64,000 nucleotides of DNA from Apostichopus japonicus. Its lineage: Eukaryota; Echinodermata; Holothuroidea; Aspidochirotida; Stichopodidae. Each line of letters starts with the position of its first letter. The first letter of the stretch is position 1. The stretch spans positions 26,078,077 through 26,142,076 of the forward strand of contig NC_092582.1 of NCBI RefSeq assembly GCF_037975245.1, read 5' to 3'. The notes under the pieces were generated by a model, which saw nothing but the letters and a program-made list of their open reading frames with translations, was not told the DNA's origin and ran no database searches. Below are positions 58,569-64,000 of the stretch, in pieces. The translations under genes and the position numbers were made by a program.

Positions 58569-58607
58569 CATTCCTATGGAACTTTGTGCATCAAGAAGTG
58601 TAGGATA
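58569..58607 (-). CDS. Candidate internal exon of gene W (phase 0-0)
   Basis: Acceptor caagcttctttcag (AG at 58608-58609) and donor GGAATG|GTAAGA (GT at 58567-58568) enclose 39 bp with a single open frame, YPTLLDAQSSIGM. Using a weaker acceptor (caactgtag at 58693) would lengthen the exon to 124 bp in the same frame, adding 28 codons of protein-like sequence. Unidentified. Confidence 0.35.
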
Positions 58608-58699
58608 CTGAAAGAAGCTTGATATGTTCATTGGTCCTGATCTCCTCAATCCAGTACAGTCTTTGTCTTCATATTCACTAGAGGGTTTCTTCCTACAGT

Positions 58700-60180
58700 T
58701 GAATTATAACATCATCAAGCCGTTCGAGCCTCAGTAACTTCTAAATCAAAAGTGGAACACTAACATGAAATCAAATTAGTTATTCAAAATTTCAGAAGAC
58801 TTCAGATACAAAAGGATACTCACAACAACAAAAAACCCATGGTAGCAGTTCCACGTTGATACAATCATTGATCTCAATTAAGTGATTATACAGTGTTTGG
58901 TTTCTGAAGCTTTTTGAAAGTTCTTATACAACTTTTGCATTCATTTAGCAATTCAGTTAGCAATGTGACACTACAGCAGTCTTTGTGGGCAATCTAATTC
59001 ACATGTTAGCTGTAAAAGACCCCTACACTTTTCGTTAGTAAATTATGTAAAAGTGCATATATTTGATTTGTGATATTGAAGCTGAAGATACGTCAATAGG
59101 AAATGAGCATTACTAGCACAAACCCTGGAAATTCTGGATACGTTCCCATAATGGGTTGTCTTGGACCAGTAAGGGTGGTGTAAATCACTGCAGTATTTTG
59201 GGTGACACAAACTACAATAATGCTTGTAATGGAATATTGAAACTCAATCTCTGGAAAACCTTGCATTTTACTTGACCTTTGCTCACTGGCAGGTTAGCAC
59301 TTAAATCCACAATATCCCAGGAGAGGTAACAACTCCAGAGTAGGTTTTAATGACTAAATTTGGCTAAAACTGTTCAGACAGTTGGATGATCCCGCAAATC
59401 CTTCTTCAATAAATTAATATTATGATCAAAGTACAGTATTTGAAGGAGGAAACCTCCCCTTCAACTTGTAACCAACTATAACAGGCTACTGTAGCATTAC
59501 CATACTTAAGCTATTCCTACATTGTGCTGAGCATAAGTCACGCATTATGCTGGCATTGCGCGACTATTGAATATTGTAACTAAAATCATCGGACTAGGCC
59601 TAAATTAGGCTGCACTTAGTTATATGACTAGAGATGACCTAAGCCATAACGTTAACGTTGTCCTTGTACGTGCATAACCTAACGCTTTGAAGGAACTCAA
59701 CTGATAGTACGTGGGATTTCTTTTTTGACAATTGCAATATACTCAGTTGTTTCTTTCAGTAGTATGTTCACCATCTGGAATATGCTGCAATATCTTCATA
59801 TTAGTAAGCCAGTACTGTAGCTTCGGGGAATCACGTCAGACAAACAGAGAATTACAGCCGTACAACCGTTCTTCAAACGCTGCTTGTGTCGCTGGTTTGT
59901 TTAGATTTTGAAAACGAGACTTGTTCAAGTCATTTCCTTGGCCACGAGGGAAATTCCCTTATTTTTTAGATGAATGATCTTCCAATTGAAATAATACAAA
60001 CCAAATGGCAAATTCCTTAGATGTAATAAGTGAGGACTTCAACAATATGCTGCAAAATGTCAATTCATCATTTACACCTAGACATTTTTCTGCTAATGTG
60101 GCGTTCATAAAATCCTGTACAGCTGCATGAAAGTGTCATCAAGACAGCAAGAAGAATGTCTTAGACAAGTTTTACAGGAT
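58700..60180 (-). other. 5' part of gene W or intergenic
   Basis: One more minus-strand frame ends at a consensus donor (TTGTT|GTGAGT, GT at about 58820-58821), preceded by the acceptor caaaaagcttcag and reading NQTLYNHLIEINDCINVELL. Its exit phase does not fit the next exon. A CpG-richer segment at 59640-59900 may contain the first exon, but no TATA box was found. Confidence 0.25.
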
Positions 60181-60181
60181 A

Positions 60182-60589
60182 TTGTTTTATCTACAAGCTT
60201 GGAAAGAAGTCAATATTTTGAACGTTTCTAAAAAAAACTTTGAAATGACAAGATTATTTTTTGGGGGAGTATTTGAACATTGGAAAATTTCCAAATCGTA
60301 CACTTGGATAGAGGTCGGAGGAGGGCAATGTTACATTCAGCTGAGAAGAAGGTCACTGCCACGGGTACAACCCCCCCCCCCATTCCGACTTAACAAAAAC
60401 ATTATTTATTGGCAAAAATGGCGTATGGAGCCAATTTTAGACCGAAATAGTAGTCTAATTATGCCTCAGAGTGCACCATTTTCGAAGCAATTTCAGGGGG
60501 CGGGGCTACTTGGAATTTGCCTCCAACAAGCAAACAACCACGCTTCCTCCTTTTTTATAATTCTTCTTTCCACTCTGGCCTTTCCATAA
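60182..60589 (+). other. 135-codon open frame in repeat-derived sequence
   Basis: The frame crosses a C tract (60369-60379) and the atgcctcagagtgcaccatttt repeat block related to 1985-2110, so it is more likely repeat than gene. No domain recognised. Confidence 0.4.
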
Positions 60590-60959
60590 TAGTGTAGGCC
60601 ATACCTCAGTTGGGATTTTCTGCCCCACCCCTTGAAATATGTGCGTCAAGCAGTAGAAGGGGTCCAATTCTCCTAGTCCTGCAAACCGCTTTCATCTAAA
60701 TGCCCTATAGGTAGCCTCTCATCAGTTTATGACAATAACGAGTTATACCCTGATTGTTATATGTAAAGTAGTTGATAGCCTATACATCTGCTATGTGGTA
60801 CATGGCTACATGAAGGTAACATATGCTATAATGTGTACCTCTTTGTCAGGCATTATTGTGTATATGAATAATAACTGGTTGGGCAACATGTCTATAGAGA
60901 ATACAGTCTTGCTCGTCCAGTTATTCGGTAAATAGCCGTTGATATATATAAAAAAAAAA

Positions 60960-61886
60960 TTGGTTTTTCAAACCCCCAGATGGCCGGAAACGGCACTTCC
61001 CGAGTGTTTTATGCTGCGAATACCTAGCCCTAAAATATGGGTCTCAAGCCTGCAATTTCTCAGATTGCACGTAAAATCTGTAAAAAAAATTGTAATTTGT
61101 ATATTCGATGGTGTTTTAAGAGAGTAGCTATTACTCGTAGTGTACTCGCAAAGACGTTTTTGAGTGTAGTAAATTACTACTTGCAATTAAATGCAATAAT
61201 TAAATAAATGTCATAAGAAAAAACAGAAAGCATTTCTTAATGTCAACAAATGGGTAATTCCAAAACCAGGTGCAGTTGCCAACAAATTTCTATGGACCAA
61301 GCATTGTCACGGATGCATGTACCCTATACAGTACGTTGATGAAAGGAATCCCTCGAAACGTTTCCATATGCAATGCACAAACGCAATGAGCACCCAGTTA
61401 TCACACGTAAGGGCACTTTAGAAGGATATACCCTACGAAAGATACATCTCCAATTAGAAGGAAATGTCCCTGAAGGATATATCCATGGGAAATGTGCTAC
61501 CATTAGAAGGATATATCCTTCAGGGGATGTTGGAGAACTGGCTGAAATGAGGCAAGTCATTGGCCTAAGACGAAGTTGTGTTGCGCTTACCGATACTCAC
61601 ACTCACTGCTTCCACTTTTCACGGGGCGTGAAGACGCGGTTGGGGTGACAATGTGGTCTACAGCCAGGGGACGGGCCGAGGGTCCCCCAGCATTTACTAA
61701 AATGATTACACCTATATAGTATACGTGTGCATCGGACAGATCGACAAGTATGCATTGAAAAATGGGCAGATGCACGTTTTTGAGCCTTGGTAAATATTGG
61801 GGGGGGGGGCTTATCATGCATTTGCCCCCTCTACTTTTTCATTGGGGGCTGAGCCCCCCCCCCAGCCCCCCGGTTCCGCCGCCACT
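60960..61886 (+). mobile_element. hAT-type MITE, family E, rearranged copy E3
   Basis: Left end missing: homology begins abruptly at ttggtttttcaaaccccca after an A run. It then follows E to gagtgtagtaa (61172), is replaced by 349 bp of unrelated DNA (61173-61521), and resumes at aggggatgttggag through to GGTTCCGCCGCCACT (61886). The break lies at the site where E1 and E2 carry family A. The C target is intact here (61140-61157), giving an empty-site control for C1. Confidence 0.9.
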
Positions 61887-63000
61887 CTGACCATAAAGGT
61901 TCATACCCTTCCTAAACTTGTCGGAAGAATTTGGAATGTGAACCCACGTTTCTGGGTACTAAACCATACAGGAGAGTCGATCCGTTTTCAGGATTAGAGA
62001 GGCAAACTTACCGATACAGCCCCTCAATGAATGCACATATATACTTGATCAGAAATGTACATAAATGAGCCACAAGATGTACCTCTTCCTATATGTTCTA
62101 CACCCTTTCCCATATCTATGTAGACATGTGACAAATCAGTTGATTGGCGTAGGAAGGGATCATAAAATAAATGGGTTGGGGAGGGAGTCGGGAGGCATCC
62201 CAATTAAGCAAACAACACACATTTTGTCATTACTGTGACCCACATGGAACACTGACAACTTTCAAAAATTTCATATCAAAATGTTGATTATTTAATCCCT
62301 AAAGTATTGAATATTTCTGGGAATGTCAACCGTTTATCAAAATTGAAACCCTTTTCTTGAAAAAAAGTTTGTCTTAAAATCACCATCTCTAATTTAACCG
62401 AAATTCTCATACATTAAACTACTTTATCTAAATTAAACTTCTTCGATTTATTTTCTTTAAGTCCCTTCATTTAAAATGTCGAATTCTTTTTGTTTTAAAC
62501 TTTCGCCTTTTAACTAGAAACTTTTTATATCAAAATGTCAACTTATCATCTAAAAATATTAGCGTTTTATTTCAAACTTGTACGTTTCTCTCGAAATTGC
62601 CATTGCAGTTCTCGAAATCAAGATTTCTCTCTTATATAAAGTTCAACTATTTTATCTCAAAAAATATACTTTTCTTGATGAGCATGGTACCGGTACTATA
62701 GCAGAAATGGAGAAAAAAAGGGGGGGGGGGCTACATGAATTGACTATTAACATTATTGGTGAAATGTCGACATAGTATTTTGATTTTGCCCAAATTTTGC
62801 CCAAATTTTAACCGGTGGTGGGGTGGGGGGGGGGGGGGTCGGGGACTAACACCCTACCGCTTAGGGAGAAATGTCAATGATAGCTTGATCTACTTGATAT
62901 AGGTTGTGTTGTATTATTTACTTCCTCGACCCCTTCCTTACTACATACCCAATCGGCGTCAGGTTTCAAACTGTCTGTCTTCACCGGGTGGTATGTATAA
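61887..63000. other. Non-coding stretch
   Basis: 62150-62163 matches the inner part of the family-C left end (ggcgtaggaaggg), possibly a solo remnant. G tracts at about 62717-62727 and 62821-62838. No supported gene. Confidence 0.35.
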
Positions 63001-63003
63001 CGT

Positions 63004-63040
63004 TACGTCAGTCGTACATTTTCTTCTATTGGCGCCAAAA
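63004..63040 (+). promoter_or_regulatory. Candidate promoter elements (CRE-like and E2F-type)
   Basis: tacgtca at 63004-63010 and a palindromic E2F-type site, TTGGCGCCAAAA, at 63029-63040. An ATG at 63040 immediately after it opens 58 codons (MSVTNVKNHPRTAGKH and on), with a purine at -3. Unidentified and possibly fortuitous. Confidence 0.25.
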
Positions 63041-63219
63041 TGTCTGTTACAAATGTCAAAAATCACCCGCGAACAGCTGGGAAACACCTGTATATGAATA
63101 TTGAATACATGTTCACTTCTATAGTATCTATCACTGAATGGTTTAGTGTTATATTATTGGAGTTGCAGAGTACGTATTATATTCGTGGACGTTGTTTGTT
63201 ACCATTGACTTGTTGAGTG

Positions 63220-64000
63220 GTTATTAAGATGGATTGTTTAATGGAGAGGAACCGCTGTTAATAGTTAAAACAGTAATTATTGATCAGAGAAATAATTTGA
63301 CGGTAAGGTATAAAGGCATAGGCTAGGATGTGTACAAAGGCCAGGCCAAACTTAGGTAGGCTATAGGCTAGACTAGTAATACAGTTAGGTTATGTTAGAA
63401 ATCTCAAACATCACCCGCGAAAAGTTAGAATTATTACTTTTAGCAAGAGGACATGCTTAGCAAATCTAACTCATAAAAAATAAAATCTTAGCCTACTTGT
63501 TGACTGATTATCAAAAAATTCCAAGTTGAATAAAATGCAATCGAGACAGCTGAGTTTTCTTTAGGGATCTTAAATTAAGCGAAGAATAAAACCAGCGATT
63601 AACATTCTAGGTGAGCTGATGCCTATCTTTTACTTCGAAAACAATAACTCCATTCTAGCTAAGAAAAAGTGTCCATAGACAAACTGTAGAAACTTCGTTA
63701 TCCCTTCAAAAATCTTAAATCAGAGAAAATTGTTTAACTCGATTTTATTCGTACATAACAAAACCTTATACTAGGCATTAATACAAGTCAATCTATAACA
63801 TTCCACAATGATTATTGTAATCACCTAACTTACTAAATCTACCAGGTCGGACATTTGAGCAAATTGTGTGAGAAACCTGCAGCTTTTTACCGAGCAGGCT
63901 AACTGAAGTAATGTTATTTAATAACTGATTATTAGTTGAATGACCTAACTCTTGGCAATATACCTGACACCTATGGGAAATATAGTTTTGTTAAATACTG
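63220..64000. other. Non-coding stretch
   Basis: No gene or classified repeat. The word atcacccgcgaa occurs at 63061 and again at 63411, a small dispersed repeat. Confidence 0.35.

Overview
The window looks like AT-rich genomic DNA from a marine invertebrate, most likely a deuterostome and perhaps an echinoderm such as a sea cucumber (inference, moderate). The reasons are: intron-bearing coding fragments with eukaryotic splice sites; a NACHT exon of the invertebrate NLR type; a degraded SAP plus SWIM-family gene of a kind that is multi-copy in such genomes; a 145-bp satellite with a GACCTTTGACCTCCACC core; and very many non-autonomous DNA transposons. No bacterial or viral gene, rRNA, tRNA or CRISPR array was recognised.

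Layout. 1-4 kb: non-coding DNA with short repeats and a (TA)n tract. 4.6-9.3 kb: fragments of an unidentified plus-strand gene (TATA box, first exon, two phase-matched 3' exons, poly(A) signal). 9.3-10.6 kb: a large tandem duplication. 13.5-16.7 kb: hAT-type MITEs, including a 2.4-kb composite whose flanking 8-mers are swapped. 16.9-17.8 kb: two minisatellites. 20.8-23.0 kb: fragments of an unidentified minus-strand gene. 29.9-31.5 kb: the clearest coding feature, one large exon of a NACHT (NLR-type innate immune) protein, followed by a 1.2-kb minisatellite. 34.2-36.8 kb: a nest of four MITEs, one inserted into a second copy of itself. 40.6-41.2 kb: a SAP/SWIM-family pseudogene. 41.8-46.6 kb: more MITEs. 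47.3-48.5 kb: a 30-bp minisatellite. 49.9-58.7 kb: candidate exons of an unidentified minus-strand gene amid satellites. 61-62 kb: a further rearranged MITE. The rest appears to be intronic or intergenic.

The main novelty is the transposon biology. At least five terminal-repeat families (starting CAGTGGCGGAGC, CAGTGGCGTAGGAA, CAGTGGCGGCGGAACC, CAGTGGCGTAGCCA and CAGGCGCGTATCCAG) share one subterminal block of about 45 bp. Four of them carry or once carried 8-bp target duplications, as hAT elements do. The window also holds its own empty-site controls, so insertion order can be read directly. No hAT transposase is encoded here. Exon calls outside the NACHT exon and the SAP/SWIM pseudogene come from reading splice sites and frame by eye and should be treated as hypotheses.
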